Assembly: GCA_964483985.1 (NCBI GenBank)
Contig: CAZADS010000088.1
Location: 1 to 64,000, forward strand
Length of the DNA stretch: 64,000 nucleotides
Direction of reading: 5' to 3'
Source of the DNA: CAZADS01 sp964483985
Lineage (GTDB): Bacteria; Pseudomonadota; Alphaproteobacteria; Thalassobaculales; Thalassobaculaceae
Part shown: positions 34,585 to 44,368 of the stretch, in pieces
How positions within the stretch are numbered: the stretch's first letter is position 1
How the letters are laid out: the number at the start of each line of letters is the position of its first letter
Position numbers and translations under genes: made by a program
The notes under the pieces: model-generated
What the model was told of the DNA's origin: nothing
Database searches by the model: none
What the model saw: only the letters and a program-made list of their open reading frames with translations

Positions 34585-35079
34585 ATGGCCAAACAGCCAG
34601 AAAAACGTAAAAAGTTTCAATTAACTAGAAAACGATCACTCCAGAATCCGAGTCTGATGAATCGATTAATTGATTTTCCTTATCAGAAGCTTTTTGGACG
34701 ACGTGGACAAATCATTATAGCGAGCATCTTCTTTCTATTTTTGATCGTTAAATTCGTGACGGGGCTTAATAGTGTTAGCCTTCAGCCAGAATCTTGTAAA
34801 TTATCCTTCATTGACTTGCCGTATGCACTTTTTCACCAAGATCGAATCATTTCTAATACACGAATATCTTTCCAAACAAAGCTTATCCAAAACCAGACTA
34901 AGCTTCGACAGATTAATGATGGACGAAGTCCGTTTAGATCTGTAACCGATGGAAACACTGTGAGGGCAAGAAAAATCAATACCGACAAATTCGTCTGGCG
35001 TGCGCTGCGGACCACATTAAAAAATGAAAATCATGCACTGGCCAAATGTCTCGGACGGCTCTCAAATTACCAATTCTAA
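34585..35079 (+). CDS. Hypothetical protein with one membrane segment
   Basis: 164 residues. A basic N-terminus (KQPEKRKKFQLTRKRS) leads to one hydrophobic helix at about 41-61, then a polar extracytoplasmic part with two cysteines (PESCKLSF, AKCLGRL). The topology predicts an inside N-terminus. No family is recognised. It converges closely with msrP (28 bp between stops). Coding is supported by length and composition only. Confidence 0.6.
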   Translation: MAKQPEKRKKFQLTRKRSLQNPSLMNRLIDFPYQKLFGRRGQIIIASIFFLFLIVKFVTGLNSVSLQPESCKLSFIDLPYALFHQDRIISNTRISFQTKLIQNQTKLRQINDGRSPFRSVTDGNTVRARKINTDKFVWRALRTTLKNENHALAKCLGRLSNYQF

Positions 35080-35106
35080 AAGTCAATAATACGACTGGTT
35101 AATTGA

Positions 35107-36093
35107 TTACCTGAAAAGACGTTCGCCCTTCATATTATCATATAAATTTGCTACAAACTCTCCATAACCGTTAAAAACCTTAGTGGGAATCCTAGGGCCG
35201 GCTAAAGTTCTTTCAATAGCCTGACTCCATCTCGGGTGATCTACTTCAGGATTCACATTGGCCCAAAAACCATATTCAGACGGCTGAATTTCTTCCCAGA
35301 ATGAAATTGGGCGTTTATCGGTAAATGTAAACCGGACAATAGATTTAATAGACTTAAATCCATACTTCCACGGCACTACTAAACGAAGCGGGGCTCCCAT
35401 TTGCTTTGGGAGCGGTTTTCCGTAAACTCCAGTCGCTAGGAACGCAAGTTCACTCAATCCCTCTGGCATAGTTAGACCTTCCGAATATGGCCAAGGATAC
35501 CAATGCTGTTTTTGACCAGAAGACATTTCTGGATCCAAGAATGTTTGCATCTTCACGTATTTAGCAGATGAATTTGGTCGTGCTAATTTAATCAAATCAC
35601 TCAATGGAAAACCTGTCCACGGAACAACCATTGACCACGCCTCCACACAACGAAACCTATAAACACGTTCTTCTAATTGCATCTGGTTAATCAGATCATC
35701 TACGTCGATAGTTTTTGGGCTTTCCACCATGCCATCAATAGTTACCGTCCACGGCCTCGTTTTGAGAGCTTGAGCCGCTCGTGCAATGCTTTTGTGAGAT
35801 CCAAATTCATAAAAATTATTGTAGGAAGTTACATCCGCCTCCTCACTAATTAACCGCCGATGTGTATATAAGGGATTACGCTTAGCAGGATATCGATTCG
35901 CAATCTGTTCTTTGGAAGCCGAGACAGTTTGATTAGAAGAATCAGAACTGGCAAAAGCCTCCAAACTACCGCCAAGACCGCAAATTGCACCTATAGTTAG
36001 GTTCTTAATAAGCGAGCGACGGCTAACCCAGAACGCTTCATCAGTTACCATTTGCTCAGATATTTCCCAACCACGTTTTTGTTTTATAAACAT
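35107..36093 (-). CDS. msrP: MsrP, molybdopterin-dependent protein-methionine-sulfoxide reductase
   Basis: 328 residues from ATG at 36093, with GAGG five bases upstream. A twin-arginine signal (SRRSLIKN at 24-31 then a hydrophobic stretch) directs export by Tat. The molybdenum-coordinating cysteine is C149 in RFRCVEAWSMVVPWTG. MsrP repairs oxidised methionine in periplasmic proteins, taking electrons from the haem membrane subunit MsrQ. No msrQ gene is adjacent: the neighbour downstream is a hypothetical on the other strand and upstream is a degenerate frame. Confidence 0.93.
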   Translation of the reverse strand: MFIKQKRGWEISEQMVTDEAFWVSRRSLIKNLTIGAICGLGGSLEAFASSDSSNQTVSASKEQIANRYPAKRNPLYTHRRLISEEADVTSYNNFYEFGSHKSIARAAQALKTRPWTVTIDGMVESPKTIDVDDLINQMQLEERVYRFRCVEAWSMVVPWTGFPLSDLIKLARPNSSAKYVKMQTFLDPEMSSGQKQHWYPWPYSEGLTMPEGLSELAFLATGVYGKPLPKQMGAPLRLVVPWKYGFKSIKSIVRFTFTDKRPISFWEEIQPSEYGFWANVNPEVDHPRWSQAIERTLAGPRIPTKVFNGYGEFVANLYDNMKGERLFR

Positions 36094-36158
36094 AGTCACC
36101 TCATGATTCTCAATTAGTTTGCAACAGAAATATATCTGGCTAATGACTTGAATGAATA

Positions 36159-36371
36159 TTAGAGTTTAAAGGGAAGGACCGGTGTTTCATTATTACCATG
36201 GAGTGCAAATATAGGTTCATTTTCAGTTATACGATCTAATGCCTTAATTCGATTAAAAATCAGGTCTCCTTGCACGAAAATACCTCCAGTCTTCGCCTGC
36301 AAAAGATAAGAAAAGCCAACCATCCCATGACATTTAAAAATATCCTGCGTCCTTGGAATATCCGGTTCAAA
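36159..36371 (-). pseudogene. Probable 3' remnant of an unidentified gene
   Basis: An open minus-strand frame of 71 codons ends at TAA 36159. It reads like real protein (KCHGMVGFSYLLQAKTGG, GDLIFNRIKALDRITENEP) but the only ATG is at 36323, 54 codons from the end, without a ribosome site, and coding-like sequence continues on both sides of it. Other phases upstream (up to about 36440) also give short protein-like stretches, as after frameshifts. No family is recognised. It could instead be a functional 54-residue gene. Confidence 0.3.
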
Positions 36372-36800
36372 TTAAAATGACGTTCACTCGAGTTAAAGGG
36401 AACCGAAATAAAGGCCAACACATTTAAACCAATGCAAAACGGATTTTCTCACGCAGCATTTCGCCGCATAGGCTTATTCTTATATATCGTCTTTACCTTT
36501 CGTGAACGGTTGATATTAGTAATTATATTTGTTCGCCATGTTCTATTCGGAACAGCAGTCGAATTTACAATAATTCTATAATCGCAGTCCCTACCGAATT
36601 CATTTTTTTAACTTACATACAAATTAACGCACCCAAACCAGAACATTTTAGCGTGATTAAAATAGGTGGTCTTCATTTTATTTTAAATTCAGTTTAATAA
36701 TCCTAACTCCGAATTCGATACCAATTTGAAATTCTCAATGTCCAGATGCCTACTATACCACTAAACTGAAAAAGTAGATTTAGAATCGTTAGTGGGACCT
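36372..36800. other. AT-rich intergenic region upstream of the DinG-type helicase
   Basis: About 430 bp without a convincing frame. Short protein-like phases near 36372-36440 may belong to the remnant just downstream on the minus strand. The rest is AT-rich and presumably holds the promoter of the helicase, but no clear -35/-10 pair is seen. Confidence 0.4.
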
Positions 36801-39539
36801 ATGGGAAAATTTTCTGATACAACTGATGAACAATGGCCTCCGCCAATAATCTTACCCACAGTTAGAAATTGCATTTGGATATCAGCCTCAGGGGAAGTTG
36901 AAGAAATCTCAATAGAACAAGGGGCTCAACGCAGCCAAGAAATCGTTCCCCTCTTATGCCATGGGCCAGCTACAGTGCGGCGCCTAAAGTGCGCATACTT
37001 CGCTAACCTCGACGTTCTAGAACTCTTTGCCTTCGTACGTCCCGCCCAATTTTGTCTGCCTAATCCTCGAGGATTATGCGAAAAATTAAAACTAGATTTA
37101 CCCACTGACCAAATAAGTGCTGCCCTCTCCATTCGTTATGCCGCGGAGACACTACTGGAAGAGATCAAGAAGGAAACACAAGAGGCATTGGCTATATCAA
37201 TAGCACGCGTAATGAATCATTCCGGATGGCAATGGGGAACTATGGTATTAGATGCTCTCAACTCAGATAATATTCATAAACAAAACTTTGGACAACGAGG
37301 TAACCTAAGCATCTGGCTCGAATTAAATGAGTGGACTGAGGCCGGACGACAAAGCCCAAGCGGGAACCAAGAAGTAACAAGTCAAGAAGCTCGTCAACGA
37401 CTCTCCCAATTAACTGGCAAGCAGGCGGAGGCAAGACCGGGTCAAGCCAATTACGCCTCTGCTGCTACCGCTGCGTTCTCACCACGCCAAGTCCCTGAAC
37501 AACCTCGAGTAGTTCTAGCAGAGGCAGGAACGGGAGTGGGGAAAACGTTAGGTTATATTGCGCCAGCTAGCCTTTGGTCAGAGAAAAATAAGGGAACTGT
37601 TTGGATTTCAACTCACACCAGAAATTTACAACATCAAATTGATAGAGAGTTTGACCGACTTTATCCAGACTCTATCAAAAAAGCTCATGAAGTTGTAATT
37701 CGCAAGGGTAGAGAAAATTATGCGTGCCTTCTAAATTTTGAAGAGGCTACTCGCAACATAAAACCCAAACATCAAAATAGCATCGGTCTAGGGCTAATAG
37801 CTCGATGGTTATTGAAAACCCGTGATGGTGATATGACCGGAGGAGATTTTCCATCTTGGCTATCAGACTTGTTAGGGCAAGGCCTTACCCTAAGGTTAAC
37901 AGATCGAAGAGGAGAATGCATTTATTCAGCATGTTCACATTATCACAAATGTTTCATCGAAAAATCAGTGCGAATGGCACGCCGTGCGAGCTCGGTAATA
38001 GCGAATCATTCATTGGTAATATTACAAGCTGCTCTAGCGGACATTGAGGATTCTAACTTTCCTGTAAGATACGTTTTTGACGAAGGACACCATTTACTAA
38101 ATGCTGCCGACAAGGCATTTTCTACCCACTTAAGTGGAATTGAGGGTGCAGAGATGCGGCGTTGGTTGATAGGGACTACAAATCAACACGGCCGAAATAT
38201 TAAAGGATTAAAAACTCGCGTAAACGACTTAATTAGAGATGACATTGTCGCTATCGAAACTCAGGATCAAATATTCTCAGCCGCCAGAATACTTCCAATG
38301 GATGGGTGGCTGAACCGATTGCGAGATGATAAACCATCCGGATCTATGGAAGTTTTTTTAAACTTTATCCGTTCTCAAATCTACGGGAGGAACAGAGATA
38401 TCGCTAGCGTATATTCATTGGAAACACATGTTCAATCTAGGATCCCCGGTTTCGACCAAGCCATAAGTAATTTTGGAATAGATTTAGACGCCTTAATCAA
38501 GCCTATGCACAAACTGACGGAAATATTGAGAACGAAATTAGTAGCACAGGCAAACAATATGGATGCTAACACCCGGGTTCGGACTGAAGCCATTATAAAA
38601 TCCCTACAATACCGAGGCCAATCTATTATTGGAACTTGGAAGGCAATGGTCGAGTCACTTAATAAAACCACTCCACCGGAATTCCTCGATTGGTTTCAAA
38701 TTGAGCGAAATGACGGGATGGACGTGGACATTGGTATGCGACGACATTGGATAGACCCGACAATACCGCTTCATAACACTGTGTTTCGGTCCGCGCACGG
38801 CTTGTTGATTACATCCGCAACCTTGCGGGATACGTCTGGAAATACGGAAGAAGATTGGAAAATAGCGGAAAGCAGGACTGGCGCTTGCCATCTAGCTAAA
38901 CCGGCAATTCGTGCTGCCGTCATATCTACTTTCGATTATTTTAAGCAAACCCGAGTCTACATAGTTAACGATCTGCAAAAAAATGATATTTTCCGCCTAG
39001 CCTCTGCTTATCGCGAGCTTTTCATAGCCTCAGAAGGTGGGGCACTAGGCTTATTTACAGCAATCCATCGACTTCGCGCTGTATACAAACTCGTAGCCGA
39101 AGATCTCGAGCAAGCCGGTCTCACGCTCTACGCACAACATGTAGATGGCCTCGATCTAGCAACGCTAATAGATATATTTAGAGCGGAGGAAAATGCCTGT
39201 TTGTTTGGAACTGATGCTGTTCGTGACGGAGTAGATGTTCCGGGGCGTTCACTAAGGCTTATCTCTTTTGACCGAGTCCCGTGGCCAAGGCCTAACCTTT
39301 TGTATAAAGCCCGAAGGAAATCCTTCGGCGGCAATGCATACGCAGATATGTTGACACGTTTTAAACTCAAGCAAGCCTTTGGACGGTTAGTAAGAAGCGC
39401 CGAAGACCGAGGAGTATTTGTTTTATTAGACCGCATGGTGCCCACACGTCTTCTTACGGCCTTTCCAAAAGATGTTCCCATTAAACGCTGTGGATTAGCT
39501 GCAGCCATAGAAGAGTCCCGGCAATTTCTAAGTGATTAA
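36801..39539 (+). CDS. DinG/Rad3-type superfamily 2 helicase with Fe-S cluster
   Basis: About 912 residues from ATG at 36801 (a GTG at 36792 is in frame). The alphaproteobacterial DinG branch has a roughly 200-residue N-terminal region not found in E. coli DinG; it is present here (LLCHGPATVRRL, DVLELFAFVRPA). Counting from the GTG, Walker A is AEAGTGVGKT ending at residue 252, the four Fe-S cysteines are C312, C376, C381 and C387, the Walker B box is DEGH at 430-433 and the motif VI is QAFGRLVRS near the end. Such 5'-3' helicases resolve R-loops and recombination structures. It is monocistronic. Confidence 0.92.
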   Translation: MGKFSDTTDEQWPPPIILPTVRNCIWISASGEVEEISIEQGAQRSQEIVPLLCHGPATVRRLKCAYFANLDVLELFAFVRPAQFCLPNPRGLCEKLKLDLPTDQISAALSIRYAAETLLEEIKKETQEALAISIARVMNHSGWQWGTMVLDALNSDNIHKQNFGQRGNLSIWLELNEWTEAGRQSPSGNQEVTSQEARQRLSQLTGKQAEARPGQANYASAATAAFSPRQVPEQPRVVLAEAGTGVGKTLGYIAPASLWSEKNKGTVWISTHTRNLQHQIDREFDRLYPDSIKKAHEVVIRKGRENYACLLNFEEATRNIKPKHQNSIGLGLIARWLLKTRDGDMTGGDFPSWLSDLLGQGLTLRLTDRRGECIYSACSHYHKCFIEKSVRMARRASSVIANHSLVILQAALADIEDSNFPVRYVFDEGHHLLNAADKAFSTHLSGIEGAEMRRWLIGTTNQHGRNIKGLKTRVNDLIRDDIVAIETQDQIFSAARILPMDGWLNRLRDDKPSGSMEVFLNFIRSQIYGRNRDIASVYSLETHVQSRIPGFDQAISNFGIDLDALIKPMHKLTEILRTKLVAQANNMDANTRVRTEAIIKSLQYRGQSIIGTWKAMVESLNKTTPPEFLDWFQIERNDGMDVDIGMRRHWIDPTIPLHNTVFRSAHGLLITSATLRDTSGNTEEDWKIAESRTGACHLAKPAIRAAVISTFDYFKQTRVYIVNDLQKNDIFRLASAYRELFIASEGGALGLFTAIHRLRAVYKLVAEDLEQAGLTLYAQHVDGLDLATLIDIFRAEENACLFGTDAVRDGVDVPGRSLRLISFDRVPWPRPNLLYKARRKSFGGNAYADMLTRFKLKQAFGRLVRSAEDRGVFVLLDRMVPTRLLTAFPKDVPIKRCGLAAAIEESRQFLSD

Positions 39540-39632
39540 GTATTTAAAATGTTTATTACCTTTAATTCAGAACCACATTTACGCTGGCCGGGAAAATCAC
39601 CAGCTGAAACTTTCCGTGCGCGAAGAGAAAAA

Positions 39633-40409
39633 TTATGTAACTGCTTTAACTAAGTTAATTTCCACCGAACCAATTGCACCGAAATCACCAAAAAGATAGT
39701 CTCCCGGCGCTATACGAACCAAGCCTGTGCAGGTTCCCGTAGAAATTATTTCGCCACGCTTTAATCCGTCTCTAAACCGTTGATGATTGGCAAGCCATAC
39801 GATCACGTTTATAGGGTCCCCTAATGCCTTTCTACCAAGACCCGAAGCGACTTCGATACAATTTTTATATAAACGAATGTTCTGATTTGGCAGGTCAAAT
39901 TTCTGCCATTCTTCGACAATAGCACCAGTGATGAGCGCGACATTCGCACCACCATCAGCTGTTACCCAATACCTTCCACCATGCGTAATTCCCTCCATCA
40001 GGCGAGAACCCACAACCTCCAAGGATGGAGCGACTCCATCTATGGCTTTCATAATTTCAGAACGATCGTACTCCTTATTTCTTGGTGGAAGACCGACACC
40101 CAATCTCAGGGCAAATTCAGATTCTATCCATAAATCATGTGCTTCAAATACGCTAACGTCATCACCTGATTGAAATCTATAACGATCGGGGACCCGTGCA
40201 GCTCCCGGTTGGGACGTCCCCAATTTAGACTGGGCTTCCGGAGACGTAGAACCTACTTTCCATGCATTAGAAACAGATCCTAAGCGATTTAACACCTTCG
40301 TTTGCAAAGAATATGCTTCAGCGTCACCAATAGGCGGATCATAGAACCTCGAGGATATAGTTCGGCCATTCATTCGGGCGAACGCAAGGCATTCAGCGAG
40401 TGTTTGCAT
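39633..40409 (-). CDS. 2-keto-4-pentenoate hydratase-like (FAH superfamily) protein
   Basis: 258 residues, the usual length of MhpD-like hydratases and 4-oxalocrotonate decarboxylases. Characteristic parts are WKVGSTSPEAQ, WIESEFALRLG with the metal-binding acidic residues, VAPSLEVVGSR and the end GDYLFGDFGAIGSVEI. These enzymes hydrate 2-hydroxydienoates from ring cleavage. It is last in a minus-strand series after the GMC oxidoreductase and the amidase, with about 75-bp gaps, so the three may serve one pathway, but the substrate is unknown. Confidence 0.87.
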   Translation of the reverse strand: MQTLAECLAFARMNGRTISSRFYDPPIGDAEAYSLQTKVLNRLGSVSNAWKVGSTSPEAQSKLGTSQPGAARVPDRYRFQSGDDVSVFEAHDLWIESEFALRLGVGLPPRNKEYDRSEIMKAIDGVAPSLEVVGSRLMEGITHGGRYWVTADGGANVALITGAIVEEWQKFDLPNQNIRLYKNCIEVASGLGRKALGDPINVIVWLANHQRFRDGLKRGEIISTGTCTGLVRIAPGDYLFGDFGAIGSVEINLVKAVT

Positions 40410-40483
40410 AGCTTATCAAATTCCGACGAGTTTCAAATGGGGAGACTTACGAAAGGGTGTGGAAATAATTTTGATTATCCGAA

Positions 40484-42103
40484 TCATCTTCCATCTTTCT
40501 TTATTAAATCTGCCCCTTTTTCGGCTATCATTATCGTTGGAGCGTTCGTATTACCTGATACTAACGTTGGCATGATTGAAGCATCAATTACTCTTAATCT
40601 CTCAACGCCGAGTACTTTTAAATTATCGTCCACAACAGATTCTTTATCTCGACCCATTTTGCACGTGCCAACGGGGTGATAAACTGTATTGCCTTTGGTT
40701 CGGGCGAAATCCAGCCAATCTTCATCTAAAAATATCTCGGTTCCAGGCTCAAGCTCCTCGACAATGTAAGTCTTTAACACGGGAGATGCAGCAATTTCGC
40801 GGGCTATTTTCATTCCTGATATTATTGTCTTTTGGTCGTTTAGCTCTGATAAAAAATTGCCCCGTATCGCAGGGGCTATCATAGGATCCGAAGATTTAAT
40901 ATGGATGCTCCCTCGAGATTCTGGCCGGAGTTGGCAGGGAGCAATAGTCACCCCTGGGTGACTATCAAAAACGCGCCTTTTTACGTCTTTAAAACTTGCA
41001 TGCACAATAGTGTATTGTATATCTGGACTTGCCAATTCGGGCCGTGTGCGCACATACCCTGCTAAAATACCGCCTGGGAACGTCAAAATACCCGAATTAC
41101 TAAATGCATAGCGAAAAAATTCCTTTACTAGAAATAATCCCCTAGTCTGTTCATTCAGAGTAATTTTCTTTTTTACTTTCCAGATTTGACGAACAATATA
41201 ATGGTCACGATAATTTTCTCCAACCCCAGTCAATGCATTAACTATTTCTATCCCATGATGTTTCAAAATTTCCGGATTGCCTATACCAGACAATTCTAAA
41301 ATTTGCGGCGACTGGACCGCGCCTGCAGACAATATAACTTCCTTCCTAGCATAAACATCCTTATTAACACCGTTTTGGTAGTACCTAATTCCTCTTGCTT
41401 GTTTATTCCGAAGTATTATTTTAGTTGCGTGCGCGTTTATCTCAACTTTCAAATTTTGGCGAGCTATTGCGGGTTCCAAGAAAGCCTTAGCCGCAGACCA
41501 GCGACGTCCATTTTTCTAAGTAACCTGAAAATAACCAAACCCTTCTTGGTTCCCGCTGTTGTAGTCTGGATTTTTTGGATAACCGCTATCTTCAGCAGCA
41601 TCCATTATAGCATCCAACAACTCGGCACTTTCAGTTCCAACAATCGTATTTAAAGGCCCACCTTTGCCCCGCCACGGATCATTAGAACTTTCGTAATTCT
41701 CGGATTTACAAAAATATGGTAGTATCGACTCGTACGACCAACCACGATTTCCCAACTGCGCCCAATGATCATAGTCTTGGGGCTGCCCGCGCACGTAAAC
41801 CATCCCGTTGATTGAGCTCGAGCCTCCTAATACCTTACCGCGAGGAATAGGGATTGTTCGATTATAAGTGCCTTCTTCTGGTTCAGTCTCAAAACACCAG
41901 TTTAGACTCGGTATATCCAGCGTTTTGATGTAACCGACTGGCACGTGAATCCAAGGATTACTATCTCTACCTCCAGCTTCAATAAGTAATACCGTAGCAG
42001 AAGTGTTCTCAGAAAGCCGACTTGCTAGAGTACAGCCAGCTGAACCGGCGCCAACAATAATGTAATCAAAGGATTCATCAGGACGAGGCATAGGATCTAT
42101 CAT
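40484..42103 (-). pseudogene. GMC-family FAD oxidoreductase interrupted by an in-frame TAG
   Basis: The full frame has 539 codons of a choline-dehydrogenase-like protein: N-terminal FAD motif VGAGSAGCTLASRL, VLGGSSSINGMVYVRG, and C-terminal HPVGTCKMG and NAPTIMIAEKGADLI. It is broken only by TAG at 41518-41516, which stands where the family has glutamine (...QVT-Q-KNGRRWSAAKAFL); CAG to TAG is one transition. Downstream the same frame is intact, with a TTG at 41479 the only close start. It is a pseudogene by a recent nonsense mutation, or a sequencing error, or a site of read-through. Confidence 0.85.
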
Positions 42104-42175
42104 CTTTTAACATAAACCGTAATCGCAAAAAACAGATTTCACCCAAAAAAATATTGTCGAACTCCCACTGACTAT

Positions 42176-43558
42176 TTACAAATCAACGAGCGACGGAAAT
42201 GCACTTGGCCCGAAGTGAGATTCTATCGCCAAACCTATTGACAAGGCATGACTATCCCAACCTTTTCGGCACATTACCTGTAAGCCAACTGGCAACGCTG
42301 ATCCAAATTGATGAATGGGCAAGGTAATTGCACATAGTCGAAAGATATTACCCGGTTGAGTATTTCTGGATGCCTGAAAAGATTTTGCGGCTGCTTTGGA
42401 GTCATGGAGATCTTCTATAGGCATCGGTAAAAAGGGACATGTAGGGGCAACCCACCCATCAAGTCCGTCTAACGCATCATGGGCTAATGCAGCTAATTGG
42501 TGATGTCGGATTACTGCAGCCGCATGCTTAACACCGCTGACATTGAATCCTGCCGCGGCTCTTTCGCCTGTGACCGGATCCATATTTGGTAATGCTTGAC
42601 GAAATTCATTTTCACCTATAGCAGCTAAAAATTCAGGAGTACAGATCGACGGAAATATCCAATCTCGCTCGTTAGGATCGGGAATATCTACATCAACGAT
42701 TTCAACGCCTGCACCTTGCAGCGACGAGAGCGCTTCATGTACACAATCTAACACCTCGGATTCCGTTTCTTCGAAAAAAAACTTGGTTGGCTTTCCTAGC
42801 CTGAGACCACTTAAAGGAGTTGGTGATGGGATATCCCCGCCTGTTACTATAGCGTGGATAATGGCAGCATCCGCAGCACTTCGAGTTAGGGGCCCGAGTG
42901 TATCCAACGTAGGAGACAGTGGAAACACTCCATCAGTAGGCAACAAGCCGATCGAGGTTTTATGACCAAAAATTCCATTAAAACATGCAGGGATCCTCAC
43001 CGACCCACCGGTATCTGAGCCCATTGCAAAAGCACATAAACCGGCAGCTGTTGCAACTCCTGAACCACTCGAAGACCCCCCTGGGGTGCGGTGCACCGCC
43101 AAATCCCATGGGTTCCATGGCGTACCACGAGCTTGGTTAACACCAGTCGCTCCGAGAGCAAACTCAACCGTTTTAGTCTTACCTAGAATAATACATCCGG
43201 CTTGCTTAAGAATGTTAATAAAACGTCCTTCCGGACCCGTTACATCAGATGCATCATAAAGTGAGCCATTAGTAGTCGGCATTCCTTCAACCGCGTAAAT
43301 ATCCTTTATGCCAACCGGAACGCCCATAAGAGGTCCTAAATCAGTGCCTGCTGACAAAAGCCGATCAATAGCCTCTGCTGCCGCCATAGCCTCTTTCTGT
43401 GCAACGTACTGAAAAGCTCCAAGCCTTTGATCGATACTTTCTATGCGATCCAGGTAAGCTCGAGTAGTAGCAGTGGCGCTAGTCTTTCCGGCTCGAAGAT
43501 CCTGGGAGTAATTTGCAATTCCGCCGTTTTCGAATGGATCAGGTGGATAACTGTTCAT
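42176..43558 (-). CDS. Amidase-signature family hydrolase
   Basis: 460 residues. The Ser-cisSer-Lys triad is visible: K85 in PVGIKDI, S162 or S163 in TPGGSSSGSG and S186 in GSDTGGSVRIPA. The family includes GatA, AtzF and fatty-acid or aryl-amide hydrolases. No gatB or gatC gene is nearby, so it is not GatA; the C-terminal part ends as in AtzF/allophanate-type or aryl-amidase proteins without their extra domain. It is first of the minus-strand group with the GMC gene and the hydratase. Confidence 0.88.
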   Translation of the reverse strand: MNSYPPDPFENGGIANYSQDLRAGKTSATATTRAYLDRIESIDQRLGAFQYVAQKEAMAAAEAIDRLLSAGTDLGPLMGVPVGIKDIYAVEGMPTTNGSLYDASDVTGPEGRFINILKQAGCIILGKTKTVEFALGATGVNQARGTPWNPWDLAVHRTPGGSSSGSGVATAAGLCAFAMGSDTGGSVRIPACFNGIFGHKTSIGLLPTDGVFPLSPTLDTLGPLTRSAADAAIIHAIVTGGDIPSPTPLSGLRLGKPTKFFFEETESEVLDCVHEALSSLQGAGVEIVDVDIPDPNERDWIFPSICTPEFLAAIGENEFRQALPNMDPVTGERAAAGFNVSGVKHAAAVIRHHQLAALAHDALDGLDGWVAPTCPFLPMPIEDLHDSKAAAKSFQASRNTQPGNIFRLCAITLPIHQFGSALPVGLQVMCRKGWDSHALSIGLAIESHFGPSAFPSLVDL

Positions 43559-43787
43559 AATCGCCTCGACTAAAGCTGTATAATTTTACTGAGCCCTTTT
43601 AAAATTCTATTTTAATGCAATTATTTTTATACATTAAATCATTAAAGAAAATCCATTGTTCGATTTTAGCTCTCGCTGAATCTTAGACAAAAAATCTAAA
43701 TAGTGCACCAAGAATTAATTTTTAAGTCGGAAAATAGAATCGATTTTTGGCTCTTCTCGAAATTAGTTATATTAATGTATAATTGCT

Positions 43788-44231
43788 ATGAATTCGGATT
43801 TTCTAGAAGATATGCAAATGATCACTCATCATGCCGCCCTAATTTACACTATTATCCTTAGTGCTACTGCTGACGGTGACCCCTCAGAAGCTGAGTTTGA
43901 CGCCGTAAAAAACATGATTAGCGGGCTGCCTATATTTGAAGGTTTTAACCTTGCAAGTTTTCAGGAAATAGCGGGCGCATGCACTGATCTTTTAACTGAG
44001 GAGGATGGTCTTGACGCCGCAATTGATATTATTCGTCAATCGCTCCCTCCCAGACTGGCGGCTACGGCATATACGTTAGCATGTGATATTATAGCCGTTA
44101 ATGGTGTAGCTACACAAGAAGAACTAAGGTTTTTAGAGATGCTACGGCACGAACTCAATGTTGATCGTCTTACCGCAGCTGCGATAGAAAGGGGATCCGC
44201 CGCTCGCTATGCACGATATAAAAAGTGCTGA
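43788..44231 (+). CDS. TerB-like helical protein
   Basis: 147 residues of the TerB fold: AALIYTIILSATADGDPSEAEFDAV and AYTLACDIIAVNGVATQEELRFLEML are the paired acidic helix-loop regions. No signal or membrane segment. As with the similar gene at 10055, no tellurite function is implied. It is a lone plus-strand gene. The hairpin terminator at 44316-44348 serves it and the convergent groEL. Confidence 0.85.
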   Translation: MNSDFLEDMQMITHHAALIYTIILSATADGDPSEAEFDAVKNMISGLPIFEGFNLASFQEIAGACTDLLTEEDGLDAAIDIIRQSLPPRLAATAYTLACDIIAVNGVATQEELRFLEMLRHELNVDRLTAAAIERGSAARYARYKKC

Positions 44232-44315
44232 TTACACTGGTCCATACGAAATCAAATCGTATCGCAAACCGAGTCAGCGGAAAGGCTTCCAGAGATCAAA
44301 TAGCGTTCGAAAATT

Positions 44316-44348
44316 AAAGAGCCTCGGTAATTTTTCCGAGGCTCTTTT
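44316..44348. terminator. Bidirectional intrinsic terminator between the TerB-like gene and groEL
   Basis: AAAGAGCCTCGG (44316-44327) pairs with CCGAGGCTCTTT over an eight-base loop, with T runs on both strands. The stem is perfect and GC-rich at its top. It lies 85 bp after the TerB-like gene and 21 bp after groEL, so it can end both transcripts. Confidence 0.92.
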
Positions 44349-44368
44349 CGTTACTTTTAGTGACTAAA

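Noticed and set aside
36690..36780. tRNA-Gly-like D-arm on the minus strand (AGTTTAGTGGTATAGTA)
   Set aside because: Anticodon and acceptor stems do not pair and the T-loop-like part has an insertion, so no tRNA fold is possible.
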